From Flavobacterium succinicans LMG 10402 (lineage in GTDB: Bacteria > Bacteroidota > Bacteroidia > Flavobacteriales > Flavobacteriaceae): a stretch of 64,000 bases of DNA. The translations under genes and the position numbers were made by a program. The DNA lies in assembly GCF_000611675.1 (NCBI RefSeq), contig NZ_JATV01000003.1:1-64000 (forward strand), given 5' to 3'. This document shows, one piece after another, positions 18,191-27,651 of the stretch; position 1 is the first letter of the stretch, and each line of letters starts with the position of its first letter. The notes below the pieces were generated by a model. The model was not told where the DNA came from. It was given only the letters and a program-made list of their open reading frames with translations, and did no database searches.

Positions 18191-18939
18191 TGGCAACCAA
18201 AATTACCCCAAAAAAGACAACTTCAAAAAAACCGGTGAAGAAACAAGAATCTAGTTTTGGAAGTACAATAAAACGCTTTCTTTTCAAGGCGCTAATATGG
18301 TTCTTTGGGCTTTCTGTTTTTTTTGTGGTGCTGTTTAAATTCGTTCCTGTTCCTTTTACACCGCTTATGGTGATTCGTTATTTTGAAAATGTTGCTGACG
18401 GAAAAGAGAATCATTTTAGTCACGATTGGGAACCCATCGAAAATATTTCTATGAATTTGCAAAAAGCCGTAATCGCTAGCGAAGACGGTACCTTTTTGAC
18501 CCACAATGGTTTTGATTTTTTGGCGATGCAAAAAGCCTATAAAAGCAACGAAAGAGGACGAAAAATAAAAGGCGGAAGCACCATTTCGCAGCAAACCGCC
18601 AAAAATGTCTTTTTGTGGCAAGGTAGAAGTTACTTGCGCAAAGGCTTAGAAGCTTATTTTACCGTACTAATCGAAATGATTTGGGGTAAAAAGCGCATTA
18701 TGGAAGTCTATTTGAACAGCATCGAAATGGGCGATGGCGTGTATGGCGCCCATGCTGCGACCCAATATTGGTACCGAAAAGACGCCTCGAGTTTGACCAA
18801 AATGCAAGCCGCAGGAATTGCCGCTATTTTACCCAACCCGCGCAAATACAAAGCGACAAGTTCCTCTTCTTACATCAACAATCGAAAAGCCAAAATTGTT
18901 CGTGTAATGGGGCATGTAGGAACTATAAACTACAAATGA
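18190..18939 (+). CDS. mtgA: monofunctional biosynthetic peptidoglycan transglycosylase
   Basis: This 249-residue glycosyltransferase family 51 enzyme polymerises lipid II into glycan strands. A basic cytoplasmic tail is followed by one membrane helix (about residues 35-58) and the GT51 domain. The catalytic Glu lies in VIASEDGTFLTHNGFD, and the second motif is KGGSTISQQTAKN followed by LRKGLEAYFTVLIE and YLNSIEMGDGVYGAHAA. There is no penicillin-binding domain, as expected for MtgA. I chose the ATG at 18190, which overlaps the previous stop codon; a longer reading from 18046 lies inside the upstream gene. Confidence 0.93.
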   Translation: MATKITPKKTTSKKPVKKQESSFGSTIKRFLFKALIWFFGLSVFFVVLFKFVPVPFTPLMVIRYFENVADGKENHFSHDWEPIENISMNLQKAVIASEDGTFLTHNGFDFLAMQKAYKSNERGRKIKGGSTISQQTAKNVFLWQGRSYLRKGLEAYFTVLIEMIWGKKRIMEVYLNSIEMGDGVYGAHAATQYWYRKDASSLTKMQAAGIAAILPNPRKYKATSSSSYINNRKAKIVRVMGHVGTINYK

Positions 18940-19880
18940 GACAGTTAAAACTCTTGTTTTTACTGCTCTTTGTGATGCCTTTTTTGGGTTTTGCCCAAAC
19001 TTTCGATAGGCAGCAAGTGGGAATAGAGTTAGACAATGATTTGTATGCTTCTTTAAAGAATGACCGCTATTACACCAATGGAATTACACTGTTTTATGCG
19101 TATTTAAATCAAAAACAATCCTCAACTTTATTAAAAAAGACTACGGAATTCCGATTAGGGCAATACATTTATACTCCCAGAACCCGATTGGCCAACGCCA
19201 TTAAAGACAACGATCGCCCTTTTGCAGGGTATTTGTTTGGAGAGGTCAATCAAACCTTTTTTATGGCCAACCATACCGTTTATCAAGGAGCGGTGCAAAT
19301 AGGTTATGTAGGCCCCAACTCCTATGCCGAAGAAATGCAAAACGGATTGCACGATGCCTTTTCGTTGCGCCATGTGCAAGGTTGGCAAAACCAAATCAAA
19401 AATACCTTTGCGTTGCAGACTCAATTTCGCTTTTCCCAAAAGCTTTTTCCAAACGCCACTGCGACTCATTTTGATGTTCATTTTCAAGGACAAGCGACTT
19501 TAGGAACTGTGCAAACTGGTCTTAATTCTGGTTTTTTTGCAAGAATAGGTTTGAAAAATTTGCAACCCATAGCCCATTCTAATTTTTATAGTGGCGGAGT
19601 TTTAGGCATTACCAATACAGAGGAATTGTATTTTTTTATCCACCCTAGTTTGCAGTACCAAGCCTATGACGCAACGGTTCAAGGCGGCTTTTTTGGGACA
19701 CAAAGCCCCGTAGAATTAGACCTAATTCGTTGGCGCTGGCACACTGCCGTGGGCATCAAGTATCGCTACAACCATTTCAATTGTCAGTATACTTTTTTTT
19801 ACCGCTCCAAAGAGGTCAACCATCCGGTAAACATCCCCTATTATTATGGGGCGATTGGGCTTACTTACAGCTTTAGGTAA
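18936..19880 (+). CDS. LpxR-like lipid A deacylase family outer-membrane protein (DUF2219)
   Basis: The 314-residue protein has a signal peptide (LLFLLLFVMPFLGFAQ) and then alternating beta strands of a 12-strand-type barrel. Family residues include the Asn-Asp pair in VGIELDNDLYAS, YTNGITLFY, and the segment SLRHVQGWQNQI, which carries a conserved His and the GW-NQ motif. LpxR removes the 3'-acyloxyacyl group of lipid A in Salmonella; activity here is inferred. The start codon overlaps the mtgA stop (ATGA), making it the third gene of the oxidoreductase-mtgA operon. Confidence 0.85.
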   Translation: MRQLKLLFLLLFVMPFLGFAQTFDRQQVGIELDNDLYASLKNDRYYTNGITLFYAYLNQKQSSTLLKKTTEFRLGQYIYTPRTRLANAIKDNDRPFAGYLFGEVNQTFFMANHTVYQGAVQIGYVGPNSYAEEMQNGLHDAFSLRHVQGWQNQIKNTFALQTQFRFSQKLFPNATATHFDVHFQGQATLGTVQTGLNSGFFARIGLKNLQPIAHSNFYSGGVLGITNTEELYFFIHPSLQYQAYDATVQGGFFGTQSPVELDLIRWRWHTAVGIKYRYNHFNCQYTFFYRSKEVNHPVNIPYYYGAIGLTYSFR

Positions 19881-19925
19881 TTGATAAGGAGCATAACGTT
19901 TCCTTTTCATCACAACGCCTCGTCC

Positions 19926-19994
19926 TGCTCTCCGCTATATCTTTGCTTTTTGAAAAAAAAAGCAAAGGATGCCGCTGCGATCAGGGCTCATAAA
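19926..19994 (-). repeat. dispersed intergenic repeat, copy B
   Basis: On the minus strand it reads AGCCCTGATCGCAGCGGCATCC, then TTTGCTTTTT...AAAAAGCAAA as hairpin arms, then GATATAGCGGAGAGCAGGACG. The outer blocks match copy A, and the hairpin arms match copy C (TTTGCTTTTTTT). It lies between convergent genes, about 45 bases after the LpxR-like gene. Confidence 0.8.
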
Positions 19995-20090
19995 GGACTT
20001 TTTGTTTTTTAGAAGAGCTATTTTTTTTAAAAAAAAAGTAGGAGTTAAATAAATACTTAATCTCTACTGTGAAGCTGGCATCAAAAACAA

Positions 20091-20117
20091 AAAAACATCC
20101 CGCAAAGGATGTTTTTT
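20091..20117. terminator. bidirectional terminator
   Basis: AAAAACATCC (20091-20100) pairs with GGATGTTTTT (20107-20116). It ends both the LpxR-side transcript and the minus-strand membrane protein gene. Confidence 0.8.
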
Positions 20118-20147
20118 ATTTGTAAAAAATGACTTGTAAAAGTGGGC

Positions 20148-20465
20148 TTACTCTTGCAACAGTATTTGTGACAACAATAATAAAATACCAATAAACAATA
20201 TCGATCCCGTTACAGTAATGATAATGTTAGATATTTTTTTTGAGTAAAACTCAAAGTAGCCTTTAATACCAAATACCACAAAGATACTAAAGGCCAAAAA
20301 AATTAAAATTTCCAAAAACAAATTTAATCCTAAGAACGTAGTTTGCGCTTCAAAAAAAGAACCATTCCCGAAGGAAATAGTTTCAAAACTGCTAACAAGA
20401 ACAAATGCGATTATTAGCGCAAGTATAAACCATTTGAGTTGTGCCATTAAACGAATACTTATCAT
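20148..20465 (-). CDS. small membrane protein of unknown function
   Basis: The 105-residue protein has three predicted membrane segments (about residues 10-28, 46-68 and 80-102), with Ser/Lys-rich short loops. A second in-frame Met at position 7 (20447) is an equally good start. I do not recognise a family. It is monocistronic, divergent from ubiE. Confidence 0.6.
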   Translation of the reverse strand: MISIRLMAQLKWFILALIIAFVLVSSFETISFGNGSFFEAQTTFLGLNLFLEILIFLAFSIFVVFGIKGYFEFYSKKISNIIITVTGSILFIGILLLLSQILLQE

Positions 20466-20634
20466 TTATTTTTCTTTACTTGGCAAATTTGACTATAATT
20501 TCAGTGCCATACAATACCCACTTTTAGTGATATTTGCGTTTTTTTTGTTAAAATTTGATTTTTTTAATTGTCATTAAATTCATAGCCATTTTGGATTGCC
20601 TTGAAAAGCAATTCGCTGTTAATACAGTTTATAG

Positions 20635-20642
20635 TATATTTG
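20635..20642 (+). promoter_or_regulatory. -7 promoter box for ubiE
   Basis: TATATTTG matches TAnnTTTG, 13 bases before the ATG. The resulting 5' leader would be very short. Confidence 0.6.
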
Positions 20643-20655
20643 TGCAAATTAAAAA

Positions 20656-21390
20656 ATGATGTCCGAAAAAATAACTCCCTATAAAGATTCGCAACTTAGC
20701 AAAAAAGAACAAGTTGCTACTATGTTCAATACCATTTCAGGAAATTATGATAATTTAAATCGAGTAATTTCTTTTGGTATCGATATAAAATGGCGCAAAA
20801 AAGTATTGGATTTGGTTGCCAAATCGAATCCTAAAACCATACTTGACATTGCTACAGGTACAGGTGATTTGGCTATTTTAATGGCACAAACCCCTGAAAG
20901 TAAAATTATTGGATTGGATATCTCTGAAGGAATGTTGGCTGTTGGTGTTGAAAAAATTGCCGCAAAACAATTGTCTGATCGTATTGAAATGCTCTTAGGT
21001 GATTCAGAAAACATGCCTTTTGAAGACAACTATTTTGATGCCATAACCGTAGCTTTTGGCGTTCGAAATTTTGAAAATTTAGAAAAAGGATTGACTGAAA
21101 TTCTGCGAGTGTTGAAACCCGGCGGAACTTTTGTGATTTTGGAAACCTCTGTTCCGGAAAAAACACCGTTCAAGCAAGGGTATCATTTTTACAGTAAAAA
21201 TATCTTGCCACTCATTGGTAAATTGTTTTCTAAAGACAATACAGCGTATGGTTATCTGTCTGAATCCTCTGCTGCTTTTCCTTATGGTGAAAGACTAAAC
21301 AATATTTTGCGAAAAACGGGGTTTATAGAGGTAAAAGATATGCCGCAAACTTTAGGTGTGGCAACAATCTATTATGCCACCAAAAAATAA
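20656..21390 (+). CDS. ubiE: demethylmenaquinone methyltransferase
   Basis: The 244-residue SAM-dependent enzyme makes the last methylation in menaquinone synthesis (the menG role in Bacteroidota). The SAM-binding motif I is [14 protein letters not shown], and the family signatures [19 protein letters not shown] and [26 protein letters not shown] are present. The porT-like gene follows after 21 bases, a common flavobacterial order. Confidence 0.95.
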   Translation: MMSEKITPYKDSQLSKKEQVATMFNTISGNYDNLNRVISFGIDIKWRKKVLDLVAKSNPKTILDIATGTGDLAILMAQTPESKIIGLDISEGMLAVGVEKIAAKQLSDRIEMLLGDSENMPFEDNYFDAITVAFGVRNFENLEKGLTEILRVLKPGGTFVILETSVPEKTPFKQGYHFYSKNILPLIGKLFSKDNTAYGYLSESSAAFPYGERLNNILRKTGFIEVKDMPQTLGVATIYYATKK

Positions 21391-21411
21391 TTAGACACCC
21401 GCTGTTTCCCT

Positions 21412-22131
21412 ATGAAGAAAATAACTGTATTCCTTTTTTTGATGTCTTTTGCTCTTGCCTCCGCTCAGTGGAATAAACGCCTCTTTAGCAAAGACCCCAT
21501 CATCAATTTAGAAAATTTTCAAAAGCAAAAATTGCATTTTGGATTTTATATGGGTTTTAATGCCTATGATTTCAAAATGGATTACAAGAATAATTTACCA
21601 GATGTTTTGGTAAAAAGAAGTACAGGTTTTAACGTTGGCTTAGTTTCTGACTTGCGTTTACAAGAATACATTAATTTGCGCTTCGAACCGGGATTGTATT
21701 ACACCAAGCGTGATTTGTATTATCCAAGTGATTACTTTCCGTTTACGCCCACGGCATCTGATCAATTACGTGAAGTGAATAGCACGTATATTCATTTTCC
21801 GTTGTTGGTTAAATTTTCGTCTTTACGAACAGGTAATGTTAGGCCATATTTACTTGGTGGAGGCTCGTTAACTTTAAATTTATCTAGTAATGCCAAGTCA
21901 ATTGATGATAATGCAGAAGGTAAGTTTAGGGTAAAAGCATGGACACCCAACTATGAACTGGGTTTTGGGATTGATATTTTTTCAGAATATTTTATCTTTT
22001 CACCCTCCATTCGAGGCGTTTTTGGAATTAGTGACGAGTTAATTAGAGATAAAGACCCTAATAGTCCTTGGACCAATAACATCGAATCCATTAAGAGTAG
22101 AGCCGTTTTTATCAACTTTACGTTTCATTAA
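21412..22131 (+). CDS. porT: PorT/SprT-type outer-membrane protein of the type IX secretion system
   Basis: This 239-residue protein has a signal peptide ending at about residue 19 (LMSFALASAQ) and an eight-strand-type beta-barrel pattern (GFNVGLVSDLRLQEYINLRFEPGLYYTKRD, here described as strands 3-5; HFPLLVKFSS; PYLLGGGSLTLNLS). The position right after ubiE matches the porT (sprT) locus of flavobacteria. PorT is required for type IX secretion and gliding in its relatives. I am fairly confident because of both barrel pattern and location, but other small outer-membrane barrels look similar. Confidence 0.75.
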   Translation: MKKITVFLFLMSFALASAQWNKRLFSKDPIINLENFQKQKLHFGFYMGFNAYDFKMDYKNNLPDVLVKRSTGFNVGLVSDLRLQEYINLRFEPGLYYTKRDLYYPSDYFPFTPTASDQLREVNSTYIHFPLLVKFSSLRTGNVRPYLLGGGSLTLNLSSNAKSIDDNAEGKFRVKAWTPNYELGFGIDIFSEYFIFSPSIRGVFGISDELIRDKDPNSPWTNNIESIKSRAVFINFTFH

Positions 22132-22862
22132 GAAGTACAGCCGCGCTTAAATTCGCTCAAAACAATGGCAGTGGCAGTGGCTACATTTAAACTTTCGGTT
22201 TGTTGTAAATCACCAAATCTAGGGATTGTAATGCGTTGTGTTACTAGGGCTTCAATTTCTGCAGAAATTCCATTCGCTTCGTTACCTAAAACAATAATGC
22301 CTTCGGTAGGAAGTGTTGAAGTATAAAGGTTGTCACCTTCCATAAAGGTTCCGAAAATTGGCAGTGAAGTGGTCTTGAGATAGTCCGTTAGATTTAAATA
22401 ATTTACGGCTACGCGGGCTATAGATCCCATAGTTGCTTGTACAACTTTCGGGTTGTATAAATCGACAGTTTCTGCGGAGCAGACTACTTGGGTAATGCCA
22501 AACCAGTCGCAAAGTCTCAAAATGGTTCCCATGTTTCCAGGATCACGAATCGTGTCTAAAGCGACAATGAGTCCTGTATTGATGACTGCTTTTTCTTTTG
22601 GGATTTTAAATACAGCCAAGCAGGTATTAGGAGTGGTTAAAGCGCTGATTTTTTTTAGTTCACTTTCAGTAATTAGGCTTTTTTTAGAAGGTAAAACAGT
22701 TTCAAAATGATCCACTGTAACATACAAATGCTCTAATTCAAAATTAGAATGCAATAATTCTTGAATCCCTTTTACGCCTTCGGCAATAAATAATTGATGG
22801 GCGTTTCTAAACTTTTTTTGATGCAAACTTGAGATAAGTTTTATTTGGTTTTTACTAACCAT
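22128..22862 (-). CDS. TrmH/SpoU-family RNA 2'-O-methyltransferase
   Basis: The product is about 244 residues from the ATG at 22862; a longer frame from 23039 runs through the opposite gene and is rejected. The knotted SPOUT fold signatures are visible: LDTIRDPGNMGTILRLCDWFG, then IIVLGNEANGISAEI and the final QQTESLNVATATAIVLSEF. An N-terminal RNA-binding part (HQKKFRNAHQLFIAEGVKG) is typical of the rRNA-modifying members. Its 3' end overlaps the porT stop region, and it is divergent from the TamL-like gene. Confidence 0.92.
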   Translation of the reverse strand: MVSKNQIKLISSLHQKKFRNAHQLFIAEGVKGIQELLHSNFELEHLYVTVDHFETVLPSKKSLITESELKKISALTTPNTCLAVFKIPKEKAVINTGLIVALDTIRDPGNMGTILRLCDWFGITQVVCSAETVDLYNPKVVQATMGSIARVAVNYLNLTDYLKTTSLPIFGTFMEGDNLYTSTLPTEGIIVLGNEANGISAEIEALVTQRITIPRFGDLQQTESLNVATATAIVLSEFKRGCTS

Positions 22863-22871
22863 AAAAAAATG

Positions 22872-22879
22872 TACTTTTG
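22872..22879 (+). promoter_or_regulatory. -7 promoter box for the TamL-like gene
   Basis: TACTTTTG matches TAnnTTTG. It lies 20 bases before a TTG start. Confidence 0.55.
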
Positions 22880-22899
22880 AATTAAATTTATATGAACAC

Positions 22900-25455
22900 T
22901 TGAAAAAGAATTCCACAAAAGTAGTTGCATTTCTTCTAATTGCAATATTTATTTCGGCATGTAATGCTGTAAAACGGGTTCCTGAGGGCAAATTTTTACT
23001 AACTAAAAACCAAATTATAGTAAATGATAAGCCGATCAAGGAGTCAACGGCCTTCGATCAAATGTATCAAGTACCTAACGGAACATTTGGAGGGTTTAGG
23101 TTACGACTGGCCTTATATAACATGGCCAATTTAAATCCCGATTCTACGTACCAAGCTAAATTTGTCAACAAACCCGGGAAATATGAACGAAGCGCAAAAT
23201 GGTTGTCAGCAAAGCAAGTAGATCGTTTGGGGGAGTCGTTCTATTATAAAGGAATTCATCAGTTTTTAAAGAAAGTAGGTGAGCCACCTGTGATTATTGA
23301 TACCATTAAAACGCAGAAAACGGTAAATAGGTTGAATAATTATTATTTTAACCAAGGATATTTTAAGGCAAAAACAACCTATTCAATAGATACTTTAAGT
23401 GCTAAAAAGGCTAGGGTACAATACAAAGTTAATTTATCGGAACCTTTTATTTTGGATTCTATTACCCAGTCAATTGCTTCTCCAGCATTGGATTCTTTGT
23501 TCAATGTAGCAAAAGGGAATCGTTTAATTCAGCCCGGAAAACAATATAAGACCAGTGATTTTGAAGAAGAAAAAAATAGAATCAGTACCTATTTTCGAAA
23601 CAGTGGCGCTTACTTGTTTCAACCTAACTATGTGCTTTTCGATATCGATACAATAGGTAAAAAGAACAAAGCCAATGTAGATTTGATAATAAATAATTAT
23701 TCCTATCAGAAGAATGATTCGACCTATACGGCTCCTTTTAAATTGTTTTCCATTAGTGATGTGAAAATTTTTACTGATTTTTCAGCTAAGAACTCACCTG
23801 AGACGGTTACCGATAGTTTAGAGTACCATGGCTTTAAATTGTACAGTCATGGTAAATTGCGATACAGGCCTGCAGCAATAACAGATGCAGTGTTTATTAC
23901 CAAAGGAACTTCTTTTGCGGATACTAAGACCGTTTTGACCAACAGATCGTTGAATAACTTGAAAATTTTTGGTTATCCTAGTATACAGTATGAAGTGGAT
24001 AAAAGAGATACTACGGCCCAATCCTTGATTGCCAAAGTGTATTTGTCGCCCAAGAAAAAGTTTAGTTTTGGCACTACTTTGGATTTTACCCATTCTAATA
24101 TTCAAGATTTTGGTATAGGAGGAAGCATCACCGAAACCATTCGGAACGTATTCAATAGAGCCGAAACATTAGAGATTGGTTTTCGTGGAAATATTGGATC
24201 TTCCAAAGATTTTGCTAATCCTAATGATGCGTTTTTTAATGTTACGGAATTCGGAATCAATTTGAAGTTGAATTTTCCTAGGATTTTCTTGCCCTTTAAT
24301 ACCGATAAAATTATTCCCAAACGAATGATTCCGTATACGCAGATTTCTTCAGGGTTTAATAAGCAAAGGAATATTGGTCTAGATAAAGAAAATTTCACCA
24401 CATTGATTACCTATAATTGGAATCCTATAAAAAACAATACCGCTAGAGTTGATTTGGTCAATGTGCAATTTGTTCGCAATTTAAATCCAGCCAATTATTT
24501 TAATGTTTATGGTTCTTCTTACAATGCTTTAAATGCTATTGCTAAAACCTATAATACCGAAGCTAAATATTTTGATGACAATAAAAATTTGATCATTAAT
24601 TCTGGAACAACGGGATTTACGGATGATGTTTTAAACTTAAAAACGGCTATTGGGTATGAGGATAGTGAGTATAAGGAGGTGTTAGGGATTGAAGAACGAA
24701 GGTTGCGATTGACGGAAAATGATTTTATTCTGGGGACGAGCTACACCTTTACTCAATCTACCAAGAAAGACATTCAGGATAATGATTTTTATCAATTTAA
24801 AACTAAAATCGAATCAGCGGGAACCTTATTAAGTTTGATAGCAAAAGCCAGTAAGTTGCCTAAAAATGCTACAGGACAATATGAACTTTTCAATTTGCCC
24901 TATTCGGAATATTTGAAATTAGAATTGGATTATATTAAGCACTGGGATTTTTCCAAGGAAAACGTGGTGGCTTTTAGGAGCTTTTTCGGTATTGCAGTGC
25001 CGTTTGGTAATGCCGATTACGTGCCGTTTTCAAGAAGTTATTTTTCAGGTGGAACAAATGATAATAGAGCTTGGCAACCTTATAGTTTAGGTCCTGGGAG
25101 TACGGGATCGGTATTGGATTTTAATGAAGCTAATATGAAAATCGCCATAAGTGCCGAGTTTCGTTTTAAAATATTAGGAAGCGTAAAAGGGGCTGTTTTT
25201 GCCGATGCTGGAAATATTTGGAACGTGCTCGATGGTATGAATGTTGAGTCGGCGCGATTTTCGGGTATAAAAGATCTTACTGAAATTGCTTTAGGTACTG
25301 GTTTTGGTTTGCGCTATGATTTGAATTTTTTTGTTGTTCGTTTTGATTTAGGCTTCAAAACCTATAATCCGGGATATGCCGAAGGAAGTCGTTGGTTTAA
25401 AGACTTTAATTTTACCAAATCTGTCTTAAATTTTGGGATAAATTACCCTTTCTAA
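22900..25455 (+). CDS. TamL-like BamA/Omp85-family lipoprotein
   Basis: The 851-residue protein starts at TTG; the nearby ATG at 22892 is out of frame and stops after three codons. A lipoprotein signal (VVAFLLIAIFISAC, Cys about 21) is followed by an N-terminal segment NAVKRVPEGKFLLTKNQI. POTRA-type domains follow up to about residue 470, then a 16-strand-type surface-antigen barrel containing the conserved RSYFSGGTNDNRAW in place of the classical VRGY loop motif, and the C-terminal strand LNFGINYPF. Lipidated BamA-type proteins of this build are called TamL in Bacteroidota and pair with TamB. It probably inserts outer-membrane or surface proteins. Confidence 0.88.
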   Translation: MKKNSTKVVAFLLIAIFISACNAVKRVPEGKFLLTKNQIIVNDKPIKESTAFDQMYQVPNGTFGGFRLRLALYNMANLNPDSTYQAKFVNKPGKYERSAKWLSAKQVDRLGESFYYKGIHQFLKKVGEPPVIIDTIKTQKTVNRLNNYYFNQGYFKAKTTYSIDTLSAKKARVQYKVNLSEPFILDSITQSIASPALDSLFNVAKGNRLIQPGKQYKTSDFEEEKNRISTYFRNSGAYLFQPNYVLFDIDTIGKKNKANVDLIINNYSYQKNDSTYTAPFKLFSISDVKIFTDFSAKNSPETVTDSLEYHGFKLYSHGKLRYRPAAITDAVFITKGTSFADTKTVLTNRSLNNLKIFGYPSIQYEVDKRDTTAQSLIAKVYLSPKKKFSFGTTLDFTHSNIQDFGIGGSITETIRNVFNRAETLEIGFRGNIGSSKDFANPNDAFFNVTEFGINLKLNFPRIFLPFNTDKIIPKRMIPYTQISSGFNKQRNIGLDKENFTTLITYNWNPIKNNTARVDLVNVQFVRNLNPANYFNVYGSSYNALNAIAKTYNTEAKYFDDNKNLIINSGTTGFTDDVLNLKTAIGYEDSEYKEVLGIEERRLRLTENDFILGTSYTFTQSTKKDIQDNDFYQFKTKIESAGTLLSLIAKASKLPKNATGQYELFNLPYSEYLKLELDYIKHWDFSKENVVAFRSFFGIAVPFGNADYVPFSRSYFSGGTNDNRAWQPYSLGPGSTGSVLDFNEANMKIAISAEFRFKILGSVKGAVFADAGNIWNVLDGMNVESARFSGIKDLTEIALGTGFGLRYDLNFFVVRFDLGFKTYNPGYAEGSRWFKDFNFTKSVLNFGINYPF

Positions 25456-25468
25456 AAATAGAAATGCT

Positions 25469-25476
25469 TATTTTTG
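25469..25476 (+). promoter_or_regulatory. -7 promoter box for fbaA
   Basis: TATTTTTG matches TAnnTTTG, 41 bases before the ATG. Confidence 0.6.
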
Positions 25477-25516
25477 TGAACCTTTAAAAAAATAAAATAA
25501 CTTAAAATTTAACAAA

Positions 25517-26584
25517 ATGGCACACAACATAAAACCAGGAGTTGCTACTGGAGATCAAGTACAAGAAATTTTTAGATATGCAAAAGAAAAAGGATTTGCA
25601 CTTCCAGCAGTAAACGTAACTGGTTCTAGCACAATTAATGGAGTTTTGGAAACTGCAGCAAAATTAAATGCTCCAGTAATTATTCAATTTTCTAATGGTG
25701 GAGCGCAGTTTAATGCAGGTAAAGGGTTGTCTAACGCTGGTGAAAAAGCTGCTATTGCAGGAGCTATTGCAGGAGCAAAACACATTCATACTTTAGCAGA
25801 AGCTTACGGAGCAACAGTTATTCTTCACACGGATCACTGCGCTAAAAAATTATTACCTTGGATTGATGGTTTATTAGATGCTTCAGAAGAACATTTTGCT
25901 GCAACTGGAAAATCATTGTTTTCATCTCACATGATCGATTTATCTGAAGAGCCAATCGAAGAAAACATCGAAATTTGTAAAGAATATTTAGCTCGTATGA
26001 GTAAAATTGGAATGACTTTAGAAATTGAACTTGGAATTACAGGTGGTGAAGAAGATGGTGTAGATAACTCAGATGTTGACAGTTCTAAATTATACACTCA
26101 GCCTTCTGAAGTAGCTTATTCTTACGAAGAATTATCGAAAGTAAGTCCACGTTTTACCATTGCAGCTTCATTTGGAAACGTTCACGGAGTTTACAAACCA
26201 GGAAACGTAAAATTGACTCCAAAAATCTTGAAAAACTCTCAAGAATACGTTCAAGAAAAATTCAAAACTGAAGCAAATCCAGTTGATTTTGTATTCCACG
26301 GTGGATCAGGTTCTACATTAGAAGAAATTAGAGAAGCAATTGGGTACGGTGTAGTGAAAATGAATATTGATACAGATTTACAATTTGCTTATACTGAAGG
26401 AATCCGTGATTATATGGTAAAAAACATCGAGTACTTGAAAACTCAAATTGGTAACCCAGAAGGTGCTGATGTTCCAAACAAAAAATTCTACGATCCAAGA
26501 AGATGGGTTAGAGAAAGTGAAGTAACGTTCAATGCAAGATTAGAGCAGTCATTTGCGGATCTGAACAACGTAAATACACTTTAA
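25517..26584 (+). CDS. fbaA: class II fructose-bisphosphate aldolase
   Basis: This 355-residue zinc enzyme splits fructose 1,6-bisphosphate in glycolysis and forms it in gluconeogenesis. Zinc and catalytic segments are visible: LHTDHCAKKLLPW, SSHMIDLSEEP, EIELGITGGEEDGVDNS, NVHGVYKPGNV and VFHGGSGSTLEEI. Its codon use is more even and strongly biased than in its neighbours, as expected for a highly expressed gene. It has its own promoter and terminator. Confidence 0.97.
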   Translation: MAHNIKPGVATGDQVQEIFRYAKEKGFALPAVNVTGSSTINGVLETAAKLNAPVIIQFSNGGAQFNAGKGLSNAGEKAAIAGAIAGAKHIHTLAEAYGATVILHTDHCAKKLLPWIDGLLDASEEHFAATGKSLFSSHMIDLSEEPIEENIEICKEYLARMSKIGMTLEIELGITGGEEDGVDNSDVDSSKLYTQPSEVAYSYEELSKVSPRFTIAASFGNVHGVYKPGNVKLTPKILKNSQEYVQEKFKTEANPVDFVFHGGSGSTLEEIREAIGYGVVKMNIDTDLQFAYTEGIRDYMVKNIEYLKTQIGNPEGADVPNKKFYDPRRWVRESEVTFNARLEQSFADLNNVNTL

Positions 26585-26597
26585 TTTTAGATTAATT

Positions 26598-26650
26598 AAA
26601 AGTTGTAATGTTTCTGGTAATTGTACTAAGGAATATTGCAACTTTTTTTA
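26598..26650 (+). terminator. terminator after fbaA
   Basis: AAAAGTTG (26598-26605) pairs with CAACTTTT (26639-26646) over a long imperfect loop, followed by further T. The long loop makes it less certain than the other terminators. Confidence 0.55.
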
Positions 26651-26664
26651 TTGCATTTTTTTTA

Positions 26665-26672
26665 TAGTTTTG
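26665..26672 (+). promoter_or_regulatory. -7 promoter box for accD
   Basis: TAGTTTTG matches TAnnTTTG, 26 bases before the ATG. Confidence 0.6.
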
Positions 26673-26698
26673 TACGCTCAACACTGAATACTTAATAA

Positions 26699-27553
26699 AT
26701 GGCTTGGTTTAAAAGAAAAGAAAAAGGGATAACTACTGCTACCGAGGACAAAATGGACGTTCCAAAGGGGCTTTGGTATAAATCACCGACCGGAAAAATA
26801 ATTGATGCTGATGAGTTAGCACGTAATTTGTTTGTGAGTCCAGAGGATGATTTTCATGTACGAATTGGTAGCGCTACCTATTTTGAAATTTTATTTGACA
26901 ATAACGAATTTGTTGAGTTGGATGCCAACATGACCTCGAAAGATCCATTACATTTTGAAGATACGAAAAAGTATGCGGATCGATTGAAAGAAGTGATGTC
27001 TAAAACACAACTTAAAGACGCTGTTCGAACAGGAGTTGGAAAATCTAAAGGGAAAGACCTTGTGGTTTGTGCTATGGATTTTGCCTTTATCGGAGGTTCT
27101 ATGGGAGCTGTTGTGGGTGAAAAAATTGCTAGAGGAATTGATCACGCCATCCAAAACAAATTGCCATTCGTTATGATTTCAAAATCTGGGGGTGCGCGAA
27201 TGATGGAGGCTGCTTTTTCATTAATGCAATTGGCTAAAACTTCAGTAAAATTAGCACAATTAGCCGAAGCTGGTTTGCCTTATATTTCACTTTGTACAGA
27301 TCCAACCACAGGAGGAACTACTGCTTCCTATGCCATGTTAGGAGATATCAATATCTCTGAACCAGGCGCTTTGATTGGGTTCGCAGGACCGCGTGTGGTA
27401 AGAGATACTACAGGTAAAGATTTGCCAGAAGGATTTCAAACGGCTGAATTTTTGTTGGAGCATGGTTTCTTAGATTTTATTTCTCCAAGAAAAGAGCTAA
27501 AAGACAAGATTAATTTGTATATCGATTTGATTCAAAATAACGAAGTACGATAA
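26699..27553 (+). CDS. accD: acetyl-CoA carboxylase carboxyltransferase subunit beta (no zinc ribbon)
   Basis: This 284-residue carboxyltransferase half transfers the carboxyl group from biotin to acetyl-CoA. The crotonase-like core is clear: [52 protein letters not shown] and [12 protein letters not shown]. In well-studied AccD the N-terminus has a four-cysteine zinc ribbon; here the aligned stretch is [20 protein letters not shown] followed by [12 protein letters not shown], with none of the cysteines. As I recall, other flavobacterial AccD share this, so it appears to be a lineage trait and not damage. Confidence 0.94.
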   Translation: MAWFKRKEKGITTATEDKMDVPKGLWYKSPTGKIIDADELARNLFVSPEDDFHVRIGSATYFEILFDNNEFVELDANMTSKDPLHFEDTKKYADRLKEVMSKTQLKDAVRTGVGKSKGKDLVVCAMDFAFIGGSMGAVVGEKIARGIDHAIQNKLPFVMISKSGGARMMEAAFSLMQLAKTSVKLAQLAEAGLPYISLCTDPTTGGTTASYAMLGDINISEPGALIGFAGPRVVRDTTGKDLPEGFQTAEFLLEHGFLDFISPRKELKDKINLYIDLIQNNEVR

Positions 27554-27570
27554 ATTATCTTTTATAAAAA

Positions 27571-27607
27571 TTAAAGCCGTTCTGTACAAATAGAACGGCT
27601 TTTTTTA
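27571..27607 (+). terminator. terminator after accD
   Basis: AAAGCCGTTCT (27573-27583) pairs perfectly with AGAACGGCTTT (27592-27602), followed by T. Confidence 0.88.
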
Positions 27608-27651
27608 TGGGTGTGTGAATCTGATTGTTGAGATAGAATCTTTACTGTTTC

